Below are positions 8,574-16,730 of a stretch of 64,000 nucleotides of DNA, piece by piece. The notes below the pieces were generated by a model, which was not told where the DNA came from, did not search any database, and worked only from the letters and a program-made list of their open reading frames with translations. The stretch covers positions 372,001 to 436,000 of the forward strand of contig NZ_CP029187.1 in the NCBI RefSeq assembly GCF_003097535.1, written 5' to 3'. Position numbers and translations under genes: made by a program. The stretch comes from Flavobacterium pallidum. GTDB taxonomy: Bacteria; Bacteroidota; Bacteroidia; Flavobacteriales; Flavobacteriaceae. Each line of letters begins with the position of its first letter. Position 1 is the first letter of the stretch.

Positions 8574-9545
8574 CTTCTTACGTTCAATTACGTAATTCAC
8601 CATCAATTCCAGGGCATCCTTATAAACCGATTGCGGATATTTCGAAATAAGCTGCAAGGCGCGCTCGCGGAATTCATTCATTTTAGCTTCAGCGTAAACC
8701 AGTCCGTTATGGCCTTTCACGAACGCAATGACTTCCTTCACGCGTTTCTTGTCCTTATTATGATTTTTGATGGAATTGATCAGCCAGGATTTTTCTTTTG
8801 CCGAACAGTGATTCAATACATGAATTAACGGCAGCGTCATCTTCTGCTCCTTAATATCGATACCGGTGGGCTTCCCGATGGCTTCCTCGGTATAGTCAAA
8901 CAAATCGTCTTTAATCTGAAATGCCATCCCTATCAATTCCCCGAAATAGCGCATATCTTCTACTTTCCCTGAATCTTCAATTACAGACTGCGCACCCAAT
9001 GCACAGCAGGCAGCAATCAGTGTAGCGGTCTTTTGGCGGATGATTTCATAATAGACCTCTTCGGTAATATCAAGACGCCGTGCCTTTTCTATCTGCAGCA
9101 ATTCCCCTTCGCTCATTTCGCGTACGGCCACTGAAATAATTCGCAGCAAATCGAAATCGCCATTATCAATTGATAATAACAATCCTTTAGATAATAAATA
9201 ATCGCCTACCAGCACCGCAATCTTGTTCTTCCACAACGCATTGATGGAGAAGAACCCCCTGCGGCGGTTGCTGTCATCGACCACATCGTCATGCACCAAA
9301 GTCGCCGTATGGATCAGTTCGATCACCGAAGCCCCGCGATACGTGCGCTCATTAACAGTCCCTGAAACCATCTTTGCGGTCAGGAATACGAACATCGGTC
9401 GCATCTGCTTACCCTTACGGTTTACGATATAATAGGTGATTCGATTGAGCAGTGCCACCTTGGAAGCCATGGCATCGTGGAACTTCTTCTCGAAAAGTTC
9501 CATCTCCTGAAGTATGGGCTGCTTGATCTGCTCGGTGACTTTCAT
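8571..9545 (-). CDS. Polyprenyl diphosphate synthase (trans-isoprenyl diphosphate synthase)
   Basis: This 324-residue enzyme condenses isopentenyl diphosphate onto an allylic diphosphate to build the long side chain of the respiratory quinone. The first Asp-rich motif is DDVVDD at residues 86-91, followed by the RRRG arginines. The second is DDLFD at 213-217, preceded by FQIK. Flavobacteria use menaquinone-6, so a hexaprenyl product is plausible but cannot be read from the sequence. The start at MKVTEQIKQP was preferred over an in-frame ATG 28 codons upstream because the extra residues do not look like the family. The sequence TATCTTTA ends only five bases before this ATG. Confidence 0.92.
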   Translation of the reverse strand: MKVTEQIKQPILQEMELFEKKFHDAMASKVALLNRITYYIVNRKGKQMRPMFVFLTAKMVSGTVNERTYRGASVIELIHTATLVHDDVVDDSNRRRGFFSINALWKNKIAVLVGDYLLSKGLLLSIDNGDFDLLRIISVAVREMSEGELLQIEKARRLDITEEVYYEIIRQKTATLIAACCALGAQSVIEDSGKVEDMRYFGELIGMAFQIKDDLFDYTEEAIGKPTGIDIKEQKMTLPLIHVLNHCSAKEKSWLINSIKNHNKDKKRVKEVIAFVKGHNGLVYAEAKMNEFRERALQLISKYPQSVYKDALELMVNYVIERKK

Positions 9546-9604
9546 TGGGGTAAAGATAGTAAAGTTTTCAGTTGGCAGTTGCAGTATTCGGGTGAGCATT
9601 ACTA

Positions 9605-9640
9605 ATAAAAAGCCCCCGTAAGCATTCACTACGGGGGCAT
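9605..9640 (-). terminator. Terminator after the two exported-protein genes
   Basis: GCCCCCGTA (9612-9620) pairs with TACGGGGGC (9630-9638). On the minus strand the stem runs into TTTTTATT. It follows the 164-residue protein gene. Confidence 0.85.
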
Positions 9641-9659
9641 CCTTTTAAAACTTTAAAAT

Positions 9660-10154
9660 TTAATTCAACGTAATCGTAGTAGTTCCTGCCGATCCGGAGC
9701 CACCCTGGGCAACAGTCAGCGTGCGAGCCCCCACAGTATAGGTTCCCAGCCCGTAACGATAGGTGGTACCTCCTCCGATACTGATGGCCACATAGTCGAA
9801 TACCTGGCTCGTGGCGGCAGCGTCCATATAAGCAGTATTGCCGCTGAGTGCTGCAGGAGCTACACCGCTGGTATATTTTGTCCAGGTATCAAAATACGCA
9901 CCCATGCCATGAATATACAAATATGGGAATTTGAACATGTTACCTGCAGCAGGAGTCATCGTGTACGAAGTCGTAACCGATACCGGGCCGAGGCTGCTTG
10001 TTCCTACAAACCTTAGATATGCGCAACCAGAGTCTATCGAAGAGACTTCGGAAACAGACATTGAGGTACCAGTATTATTTATAAATGTTACTGTTTTTTG
10101 TGCCTGGACAAAGAGGCTTAACAAAAGGAATGGCAATACGATATATTTTTTCAT
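9660..10154 (-). CDS. Exported protein of unknown function, 164 residues
   Basis: I do not recognise the family. The protein has a clear signal peptide (residues 1-18, ending VQAQ). The mature part is rich in Thr, Ser, Gly and Tyr and contains two cysteines or fewer, suggesting an all-beta extracellular or periplasmic domain. The C-terminus (TLTVAQGGSGSAGTTTITLN) is Gly/Ser/Thr-rich and does not match a type IX sorting domain. It follows a small lipoprotein gene by 5 bp and ends before a strong terminator, so the two form a small operon. A shared role at the cell surface is inferred. Confidence 0.75.
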   Translation of the reverse strand: MKKYIVLPFLLLSLFVQAQKTVTFINNTGTSMSVSEVSSIDSGCAYLRFVGTSSLGPVSVTTSYTMTPAAGNMFKFPYLYIHGMGAYFDTWTKYTSGVAPAALSGNTAYMDAAATSQVFDYVAISIGGGTTYRYGLGTYTVGARTLTVAQGGSGSAGTTTITLN

Positions 10155-10159
10155 GATAA

Positions 10160-10537
10160 TTATTTATTAATGTTGGTGAATTGGATTTGTGCTGCATAAA
10201 CGCCTATGGCCTTCTCAACGATTGTCACGTCGTCATTCTTCAGCTCACTTTCGTTGCCTGTGAGGGCCAGCAGCGCTTTTGACTCCTCAAGCATCAGGTG
10301 TTTATTCTGGTCGCTGATTAAAGGGCTTCTGTTGTCGTGGGGTGATCGGGCCCTTTCGTCAAGCATGTCTTTGAATGCTTCCTTGAAATTCCTGAATTCA
10401 ACCGAATTCACCATCTTTAATTTCGATGCTTCGCTCACCGCTTCCGGGTTTGCGCCATCGGGCTCCTCATTGCTGCAGGAATATAATCCCATAGAGGTCG
10501 CCAACAGGACCGCAGCAATACAAATGAATTTTTTCAT
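10160..10537 (-). CDS. Small lipoprotein, 125 residues
   Basis: I do not recognise the family. The N-terminus is a lipoprotein signal with lipobox LYSC and Cys21 as the acylated residue, followed by an acidic linker (SNEEPDG). The mature part is mostly helical and charged, with a central segment on feature DMLDERARSPHDNRS and no cysteines. It lies 5 bp upstream of the 164-residue exported protein gene and is probably co-transcribed with it. Confidence 0.78.
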   Translation of the reverse strand: MKKFICIAAVLLATSMGLYSCSNEEPDGANPEAVSEASKLKMVNSVEFRNFKEAFKDMLDERARSPHDNRSPLISDQNKHLMLEESKALLALTGNESELKNDDVTIVEKAIGVYAAQIQFTNINK

Positions 10538-10941
10538 GTTATTAAGAGATTCCCTGAACGAATGTCCTTAAGGCTGTAGGAATCAGTTTTAGGTTAAGTT
10601 CCAGCCCGTACAGTTTTTCCTTGCTATAATTGCTATAGGCTCTAAAGCGATTTCCTTACGGTATATCAAAGTATCCGAAAGCGATTGCCGGTAAGCTCAG
10701 GATGTAAAACTGCCACTTCCGGACCAGGGGGTGTCCGGAAATTTTTCATGACTAAAATACGAATTTTATAAGTCAAATGCGCAAATAGACATATAATTTA
10801 ATATTATGCCATTACTTTAACATCCGATTTATGATTTTATAACAAAATGACAATGTTACACACAGTATGCATAACTAATAATCAAATGCAAAAGCTGATT
10901 TTTCACCGGAATAAAAATATTGAAACGGACAATGCGAAAAA
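10538..10941. other. 404 bp non-coding gap with one strong hairpin
   Basis: No convincing gene lies here. TTCCGGAC (10717-10724) pairs perfectly with GTCCGGAA (10733-10740) over an 8-base loop, and on the plus strand the hairpin is followed by ATTTTTC. No plus-strand gene ends upstream, so it may terminate an unseen small RNA or lie in the leader of the minus-strand lipoprotein gene. Confidence 0.5.
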
Positions 10942-11982
10942 CTATCCCTTATTGGCCAATTGCCCGCACGCAGCATCGATATCCTTACCGCGGCTTCGGC
11001 GCACTTTCGCCACAATGCCTGCGGCTTCCAATGCTTTTATATAAGCATTGATGCTCTGTTCGGAGGCTTGCTGGAATTCCCCGTCGTCTATAGGATTGTA
11101 TTCGATAAGATTGACTTTACAAGGCACATATTTGCAGAAACGCACCAGGGCATCGATTGATTTCTTATCGTCGTTGATACCGTCCCAAACCACGTATTCA
11201 TAGGTGACGCGGCTTTTGGTTTTCAGGTACCAGTATTCCAAAGATTCGCGCAATTCGGTCAGCGGGAAATTTTTCGTAAACGGCATAATGCGGTTCCTTG
11301 TCTCCTCAATAGCGGAATGCAGCGACACGGCAAGCTTGAATTTGACCTCATCGTCCGCGAGCTTGCGGATCATTTTTGAAACCCCTGAAGTAGACAATGT
11401 AATGCGTTTTGGAGACATCCCCAAACCTTCTGGCGAAGTGATTTTCTCAATCGCCTTCATGACGTTATTATAATTCATCAGCGGCTCGCCCATGCCCATA
11501 AACACGATGTTTGACAATGGATGGTTGTGGTACAGGCGGCTCTCTTTATCAATAGCTACCACTTGGTCATATATTTCGTCAGGGCCTAAATTACGCATCC
11601 TTTTGAGCCTGGCCGTAGCACAAAAATTACAGTCAAGACTGCATCCCACCTGGCTCGACACACAGGCCGTTGTCCTCGTCTCAGTAGGTATCAGCACCGA
11701 TTCAACTACAAGTCCGTCATGAAGCCGCACTGCATTTTTTACAGTCCCATCTTCACTGCGTTGCATCTGGTCAACCATAATATGATTGATGACGAAATGC
11801 TTGTCGAGCATCTCGCGCGTGGGTTTTGCGACGTTCGTCATATCTTCAAAACTATGTGCGCCCTTGTTCCAAAGCCACTCATACACCTGGTTCCCGCGAA
11901 AGGCCTTATCGCCATTAGCAACAAAAAATTCACGAAGCTGCTCTTTGGTCAAAGCACGGATGTCTGTCTTTTGGATTTCCAT
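10942..11982 (-). CDS. rlmN: Dual-specificity RNA methyltransferase RlmN
   Basis: This 346-residue radical-SAM enzyme methylates C2 of A2503 in 23S rRNA and of A37 in some tRNAs. The iron-sulfur cysteines are Cys114, Cys118 and Cys121 in CSLDCNFC. The methyl-carrying cysteine near the end is Cys339 in DAACGQL. The GEPLMNY stretch binds SAM. The length is normal for the family. A -7 box TACCTTTG ends four bases before the ATG, so transcription may begin at or very near the start codon. Confidence 0.96.
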   Translation of the reverse strand: MEIQKTDIRALTKEQLREFFVANGDKAFRGNQVYEWLWNKGAHSFEDMTNVAKPTREMLDKHFVINHIMVDQMQRSEDGTVKNAVRLHDGLVVESVLIPTETRTTACVSSQVGCSLDCNFCATARLKRMRNLGPDEIYDQVVAIDKESRLYHNHPLSNIVFMGMGEPLMNYNNVMKAIEKITSPEGLGMSPKRITLSTSGVSKMIRKLADDEVKFKLAVSLHSAIEETRNRIMPFTKNFPLTELRESLEYWYLKTKSRVTYEYVVWDGINDDKKSIDALVRFCKYVPCKVNLIEYNPIDDGEFQQASEQSINAYIKALEAAGIVAKVRRSRGKDIDAACGQLANKG

Positions 11983-11986
11983 GGCG

Positions 11987-11994
11987 CAAAGGTA
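11987..11994 (-). promoter_or_regulatory. -7 box of rlmN close to the start codon
   Basis: TACCTTTG on the minus strand fits TAnnTTTG and leaves only four bases to the ATG. No TTG is seen at the usual -33 distance. Confidence 0.4.
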
Positions 11995-12130
11995 AGGAAA
12001 GTTTGCAGTTTGCAGTCACAGTAGGCAGCGGTAGTTCTATTAATGACATCTGGGGTTTTCATTACGATTGATTACTACGTGCTGCGACTGAATCTCACAT
12101 TTGACAATGTTCCGGAGGTTACGGGATACA

Positions 12131-12154
12131 ACTGCCAACTGTCACTGCCAACTG
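12131..12154. repeat. ACTGCCAACTG word repeat
   Basis: The 11-mer ACTGCCAACTG occurs at 12131-12141 and 12144-12154. Its reverse complement occurs once more at 9569-9579, upstream of the polyprenyl synthase. ACTG recurs here every 6-7 bases. Confidence 0.75.
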
Positions 12155-12165
12155 AATACTTTTAG

Positions 12166-12173
12166 TATTTTTG
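12166..12173 (+). promoter_or_regulatory. -7 box of the O-methyltransferase gene
   Basis: TATTTTTG fits TAnnTTTG and lies 15 bases before the ATG at 12189. No TTG at proper distance was found. Confidence 0.4.
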
Positions 12174-12188
12174 CAAAAAATACTAAAC

Positions 12189-12830
12189 ATGCATTTCCTA
12201 TCCGACGACCTCGAAAATTACATCGAACAGCATTCAGAAAAAGAGCCTGAACTGTTGGCAAAACTCAACAAGGAAACCTATCAGAAAATTTTACTCCCGC
12301 GGATGCTCAGCGGGCATTTCCAGGGACGCGTATTAAGCATGCTTTCGAAACTCATCCGCCCGAAATCGATACTGGAAATTGGCACCTATACCGGTTATGC
12401 GACGCTTTGCCTTTGCGAGGGATTGCAGGAAAACGGCGTCACGCATACCATCGATATTAAGGAAGAACTGATGGATTTCCAGCGGAAATATTTTGATGCA
12501 TCGCCGTGGGGAAACCAGATCGTCCAGCATTTGGGCGAGGCTTTGGATATTATTCCTGAAATTGACACGAAGTTTGACCTGGTTTTTATCGATGCGGACA
12601 AGGAAAATTACATCAATTATTACAACATGATTTTACCGAAGATGAACAAGGGCGGCATCATCCTGTCGGATAATGTATTGTGGAGCGGAAAGGTTGTACA
12701 GGAATTGCAGCCGAATGACCTAAGTACGAAAGTGCTTTTGGAATACAATGCCTTATTAAGGGACGACCCGCGTGTAGAGACGGTTTTACTGCCTATCAGG
12801 GATGGACTGACGGTGAGTCGGGTACTCTAG
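12189..12830 (+). CDS. O-methyltransferase (COMT-like, class I SAM)
   Basis: This 213-residue protein matches the bacterial relatives of catechol O-methyltransferase. The SAM site is in ILEIGTYTGYATLCLCEGL, followed by HTIDIKEE. The metal-binding acidic run is VFIDADKENYINYY, and the second conserved Asp-Asn pair is in LSDNVLWSG. It probably acts in the cytoplasm on a small hydroxylated substrate that the sequence does not identify. The ATG at 12189 is the start. An upstream in-frame TTG lies inside the -7 box and is unlikely to be used. Its TAG stop is also the first three bases of an intergenic structured element. Confidence 0.92.
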   Translation: MHFLSDDLENYIEQHSEKEPELLAKLNKETYQKILLPRMLSGHFQGRVLSMLSKLIRPKSILEIGTYTGYATLCLCEGLQENGVTHTIDIKEELMDFQRKYFDASPWGNQIVQHLGEALDIIPEIDTKFDLVFIDADKENYINYYNMILPKMNKGGIILSDNVLWSGKVVQELQPNDLSTKVLLEYNALLRDDPRVETVLLPIRDGLTVSRVL

Positions 12831-12932
12831 CCCCGATGGGAGCAACCCGAGCGAAGCGAACTGGCAAAGCACATCCTTTTTCCCGCTGCTGCCAGCAGGG
12901 AAAAGATATAGCGGACAGCGGAAAATAGCTCC
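12828..12932. repeat. Structured intergenic element, copy A
   Basis: The element begins at the stop codon of the O-methyltransferase gene. Its ends pair (GGAGC 12839-12843 with GCTCC 12928-12932). Inside, a hairpin joins CTTTTTCCCGCTG (12876-12888) with CAGCAGGGAAAAG (12893-12905), and the motif AGATATAGCGGACAGCGG follows. The motif is shared with copy B, and in part with copies C and D elsewhere in this window. Confidence 0.75.
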
Positions 12933-12937
12933 TGAAA

Positions 12938-13510
12938 TTACAAATGTGAAAAATACTGCTCTTTTACCCGAAAATACAACTTCAGTACCAGCCAGCTTGT
13001 AACAAAACCGCATAAATAACCGCATAAAATATCAATCGGGTAATGCAGCCCGAGGTAAATGCGGGTGTAAGCGAAAAGTAACGGCCACAGGAAAATGAGC
13101 CACATCATGCGGTAATGTGGTTTCAGCAGCGTATAAATGAAAATCGCGGCCGCCATGGAATTTGCCGCGTGGCCCGAGAAAAAACTGAAGGTTTTGCTGG
13201 TCTTCCCTTTTACATAATAAATAAAAGTGTTCAGTTCCGGATCACTGCTGGGACGAAGCCGGCGGAATTCGTATTTGAAGAAATTTGTTGTCTGGTCGGT
13301 AATCAGGATCAGCAATGCGATAAATCCCATGATGATCAGGGTATTCTTAGCGCCTACTTTCTTGAAAATCAGATAAAAAAGAAACAGGAAAAAGGGTGTC
13401 CAATTCAATTGGTTGGTCAGGAATAAAAAAACCGCATCCCATTTTTCGGAACCGAAACCATTAAGGTAAATAAAAAGACGGCGGTCGAGCGACAGGATCT
13501 CATCGAGCAT
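12938..13510 (-). CDS. PAP2-family membrane phosphatase
   Basis: This 190-residue integral membrane protein belongs to the PAP2 acid phosphatase superfamily, which removes phosphate from lipid phosphates such as undecaprenyl diphosphate or phosphatidate. The three catalytic blocks are present: Lys79 with Arg86-Pro87, SGHA at 112-115 (with Phe replacing the usual Pro before it), and Arg150, His156 and Asp160 in RIYLGLHYPID. Five to six membrane segments surround them, and the active site should face the periplasm. It starts 2 bp after tatA and is probably co-transcribed with it. The substrate is not decided by the sequence. Confidence 0.9.
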   Translation of the reverse strand: MLDEILSLDRRLFIYLNGFGSEKWDAVFLFLTNQLNWTPFFLFLFYLIFKKVGAKNTLIIMGFIALLILITDQTTNFFKYEFRRLRPSSDPELNTFIYYVKGKTSKTFSFFSGHAANSMAAAIFIYTLLKPHYRMMWLIFLWPLLFAYTRIYLGLHYPIDILCGYLCGFVTSWLVLKLYFRVKEQYFSHL

Positions 13511-13512
13511 GA

Positions 13513-13887
13513 CTAGGATCTTTTGATAGAGCCAGAACCCGTAATATCGTCGAGAGCTTCTTTGGCTTTATTGATTTCGGAAGTGATGTCCGAAGTAACG
13601 TCATTCATATTCAACGGCGATTCCGGCGTTTGTTTATCGACCATTTTGTTGAAACCCTGCTTTACATTATCAATTTCATCGGTAAAACCTGAGGTAAGTG
13701 ATTTTTGGTCAAGGCCGTGCTCTTCTGCACCTTTCCTGATCTCGTTCTTGATTTCGTTAGTCGCATTTCGCAACTGCGCCATACCTTTACCGAGTCCGCG
13801 CGCAATTTCAGGGAGTTTATCGGTCCCGAATAACATCAGTGCAATAAAGATGATAAAGATCATTTCGCCGCCACCAATTCCAAACAT
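13513..13887 (-). CDS. tatA: Sec-independent translocase subunit TatA/TatB
   Basis: This 124-residue protein has the short N-terminal membrane segment (about 7-20), the FG hinge in LMLFGTDKLPEIARGLGKG, and a long amphipathic helix followed by a polar acidic tail. That is the layout of TatA and TatB, the pore or receptor subunits of the twin-arginine pathway. The tail is longer than in most TatA proteins, and a TatB-like role cannot be excluded. tatC is not nearby. The downstream partner is the PAP2 phosphatase gene. Confidence 0.88.
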   Translation of the reverse strand: MFGIGGGEMIFIIFIALMLFGTDKLPEIARGLGKGMAQLRNATNEIKNEIRKGAEEHGLDQKSLTSGFTDEIDNVKQGFNKMVDKQTPESPLNMNDVTSDITSEINKAKEALDDITGSGSIKRS

Positions 13888-13913
13888 AGCCTTTCAATTA
13901 GAAAATTACCGTG

Positions 13914-13921
13914 CAAAAATA
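13914..13921 (-). promoter_or_regulatory. -7 box of tatA
   Basis: TATTTTTG on the minus strand fits TAnnTTTG and lies 26 bases before the tatA ATG. No -33 TTG was found. Confidence 0.35.
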
Positions 13922-13953
13922 CAAAAGATTATGTGCGCCGAAACACTTTATGA

Positions 13954-16218
13954 TCAATCAAACTTCGATTTAACGGTTTCTTTAGGCCAAACGTTGTTTG
14001 TAACATCTATATCGGCGGTTTCGAGTTTTGGATCTACCGTGAATTTCTTCACGGGCTTTGTTGTGGCAAAAAAGCGCGAGACTTCCCTGTCGTTCATACG
14101 CCAGATTTGCGCAGGGAACGTTTGCGTCTCCGTCGTGCCATCCTCAAAAGTCATTTCTAAAATGATGGGCATCACCAATCCGCCCGGTTTTTCGAATGTG
14201 ATATGGTAGAAATATTTCGGATCGGCGAGTTTCGCCTTTTCTTCATCTGAAAAATTGGCATCGACAAATTCCGACAGCGGTTTTGCTTCCTTATAACTGA
14301 ACGCCTTATTAAGCTCCGGCTTAAAATCCTCACTGCTTTGAGCAATCATATATACCTTCGGGCCTGAAGTGGATTTTGGTTTGCGCGGACTGAATTCTGC
14401 CTTCGCTTCTTTATATCCTTTAGGGGTTTCTGCACTGACAAAATACCTTTTTACTTCTTTTATACCGATGTCATTAAAATCCGTCGTATAAAACCAACCC
14501 CTGAAAAACCAGTCCAGATCGACGGCCGAAGCGTCCTCCATCGTACGGAAAAAATCCTCGGGTGTCGGGTGCTTGAATTTCCATCGGTTCGCATACGTAC
14601 GGAAGGCAAAATCAAAAAGCTCATGGCCCATAATCGTTTCCCGGAGGATATTGAGTCCGGCCGCAGGCTTTCCGTAAGCATTGTTCCCAAATTGCTTGAT
14701 GCTTTCAGAATTGGTCATAATCGGCACCAAACCCGACTGGTCGCCGCTCATATAAGGTACGATCAGTTTCGCCGGACCACGCCGTGACGGAAAATTTGGG
14801 TCGAAGGATTGCTCTGCGAGGTATTCCATAAACGTATTCAGGCCTTCATCCATCCAGGTCCATTGCCGCTCGTCGGAATTGACGATCATCGGGAAGAAAT
14901 TATGCCCGACTTCGTGGATTACAACCCCCAGCATGCCATATTTTACACCGTCGGAAAAAGTTCCGTCTTCCTCGGGACGTCCGAAGTTCCAGCAAATCAT
15001 CGGATATTCCATGCCCTGGTCCTGCGCATTTACAGACACGGCTTTCGGGTACGGAAAATCAAAGGTGTATTTGGAATAGCTTTTTAGCGTATGTGCGACA
15101 GCCCTGGTCGAATATTGCTCCCACAATGGATTTCCCTCTTTCGGATAGACCGAAATGGCCATTACATTCTTATCGCCTATTTTCACTGCCATGGCATCGT
15201 AAATGAGTTTCCTTGAGGTCGCAATCCCGAAATCGCGTACATTCTCAGCCTTGAATTTCCATGTTTTTTTTGCTGTTGAAAATGAGGATTCTTTTGCAGC
15301 AGCTTCCGCCTGGGTGACGACGATTACAGGCTTATCGAAAGATTTCTCGGCCTGCTCGTAGCGTTTCACCTGTTCGGCGGTAAAAACCTCTGCCCTGTTC
15401 TGCAACACGCCGGTCGCTTCCATAATATGGTCTGCAGGAACAGTGATGTCAACTTCAAAATTTCCGAACGGCAACGCGAATTCGCCACCGCCCCAGAACT
15501 GCATATTCTGCCAGCCTTCAACATCGTTATAAACTGCCATCCGCGGATAAAACTGCGCCAACACATAAAGATTGTTACCGTCTTTGGCAAAATGCTCATA
15601 ACCAGAGCGCCCGCCAACAATCATATAATTATTGATATTGTACCACCATTTCACCGAAAATGAACATTTTTCCCCGTGCTTCAGCGGCTTCGGCAAGTCA
15701 ACGCGCATCATGGTTTCATTGATGTTGTATGGCAATGCTTTTCCGGCGGCATCTTTCACATATTCAATTTTAAAACCGCCATCGAATGGCTCCTGCAGGT
15801 ATTTTTTTGAAAAGCCATTTACGCTGATGGCATCATCGGGATTCTGGTTTTCAGCAAGTGGCGATTTTGAGGTTTTTGCGTGCTGATTTTGATCAAGCTG
15901 CACCCAAAGGTAATCGAGCGATTCCTTCGCATTATTCGTATAAGTGATGGTTTCCGAGCCGAATAATTTCTGGTTCTTATCATCAAGTTCGATGCTCATT
16001 TTGTAATCGGCCTGCTGCTGGTAGTATTCAGGGCCAGGCGCACCGGACGCTGTCCTGTACATATTCGGCGTGGCCAAAAGGTCATACATCTGGCGGAATT
16101 TATTCACATCCTCATGGCCGGCTTCTTTTGTTTTGGGCTTATCCTGGGCATAAAATAATTGGCTTACGAAACAAAGCAGCAAAAGCGGAAACTTGATATT
16201 CTTCATGGAAACTGACAT
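13954..16218 (-). CDS. M1-family zinc metallopeptidase (aminopeptidase N-like), exported
   Basis: This 754-residue protein has a signal peptide (ending LFYAQ near residue 25). An M1 N-terminal beta domain follows, then the thermolysin-like catalytic domain. The zinc site is HEVGH at 435-439 with Glu458 in WMDEGLNTF, the spacing expected for M1. The exopeptidase motif reads QGMEYP instead of GxMEN. It probably trims peptides in the periplasm or at the surface. The alternative start at 16206 (MKNIKF) would remove four residues and looks equally good. It follows the DUF6702 gene after 8 bp, as the last gene of a five-gene set. Confidence 0.93.
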   Translation of the reverse strand: MSVSMKNIKFPLLLLCFVSQLFYAQDKPKTKEAGHEDVNKFRQMYDLLATPNMYRTASGAPGPEYYQQQADYKMSIELDDKNQKLFGSETITYTNNAKESLDYLWVQLDQNQHAKTSKSPLAENQNPDDAISVNGFSKKYLQEPFDGGFKIEYVKDAAGKALPYNINETMMRVDLPKPLKHGEKCSFSVKWWYNINNYMIVGGRSGYEHFAKDGNNLYVLAQFYPRMAVYNDVEGWQNMQFWGGGEFALPFGNFEVDITVPADHIMEATGVLQNRAEVFTAEQVKRYEQAEKSFDKPVIVVTQAEAAAKESSFSTAKKTWKFKAENVRDFGIATSRKLIYDAMAVKIGDKNVMAISVYPKEGNPLWEQYSTRAVAHTLKSYSKYTFDFPYPKAVSVNAQDQGMEYPMICWNFGRPEEDGTFSDGVKYGMLGVVIHEVGHNFFPMIVNSDERQWTWMDEGLNTFMEYLAEQSFDPNFPSRRGPAKLIVPYMSGDQSGLVPIMTNSESIKQFGNNAYGKPAAGLNILRETIMGHELFDFAFRTYANRWKFKHPTPEDFFRTMEDASAVDLDWFFRGWFYTTDFNDIGIKEVKRYFVSAETPKGYKEAKAEFSPRKPKSTSGPKVYMIAQSSEDFKPELNKAFSYKEAKPLSEFVDANFSDEEKAKLADPKYFYHITFEKPGGLVMPIILEMTFEDGTTETQTFPAQIWRMNDREVSRFFATTKPVKKFTVDPKLETADIDVTNNVWPKETVKSKFD

Positions 16219-16226
16219 GTAAATTC

Positions 16227-16718
16227 TTATTTAATAACGCCTGACGGATTGCCAACAGTAAGCAGCAAACTTTGTTTTTCATCACCTTTGCTGTATTGGA
16301 TGATGTTTTGCTGGGTATCATTGAGCTCCATCAGCGCGGCGTTGTATATGTCTATTTTATCGGCTTTCGTTACGCCTGAAACCCGGAAATAGCAAATCAC
16401 GACATTGGCTTCGATTTCTTTGCTCAGGTAGGCGATGTCTTTTTTTTGTCCGTTGACTTTAATGGTGAATTTTTCGGCGAGGTATTTTTTCAGGAGCTCG
16501 ATGTCTTCAGGCACTTCTTTATTTTCGCCGATGTGGGTCTTCTTATTGAAATGTTTCCCGATCGCATTATTAAGGTCGTCCATAAAAATACGCGCCGTGA
16601 TTTCAATGCGCTTCTTATCTGTGGCAACGTGCACCTGATAAATCGAGACATAAAACTTGTGTGCCGAAAAGCCCGTCAGCACTACAAACATCAATAAACA
16701 AGTTGCAATCTTTTTCAT
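16227..16718 (-). CDS. DUF6702-family exported protein
   Basis: I recognise this 163-residue protein as a DUF6702 member, a flavobacterial family without known function. It has a signal peptide (about 1-19, ending FSA) and then HKFYVSIYQVHV, the family's characteristic start of the mature domain. The rest alternates strands and helices (IEITARIFMDDL, KKYLAEKFTIKVNG). It sits between three tandem paralogous exported proteins and the M1 peptidase, with gaps of 12 and 8 bp, so it is probably in the same transcript. A -7 box lies in the 12 bp gap upstream. Confidence 0.82.
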   Translation of the reverse strand: MKKIATCLLMFVVLTGFSAHKFYVSIYQVHVATDKKRIEITARIFMDDLNNAIGKHFNKKTHIGENKEVPEDIELLKKYLAEKFTIKVNGQKKDIAYLSKEIEANVVICYFRVSGVTKADKIDIYNAALMELNDTQQNIIQYSKGDEKQSLLLTVGNPSGVIK

Positions 16719-16722
16719 TTCC

Positions 16723-16730
16723 CAAAGATA
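16723..16730 (-). promoter_or_regulatory. -7 box inside the gap before the DUF6702 gene
   Basis: TATCTTTG on the minus strand fits TAnnTTTG and lies wholly in the 12 bp between two genes, four bases before the ATG. No -33 TTG was found, so it may be chance. Confidence 0.3.

Noticed and set aside
12171..12188. TTG start six codons upstream of the O-methyltransferase
   Set aside because: The TTG forms part of the -7 box TATTTTTG, so it would not be in the mRNA. The same applies to the TTG before the DUF5916 gene. The TTG before gpmI was rejected because its 20-residue extension does not resemble the family.
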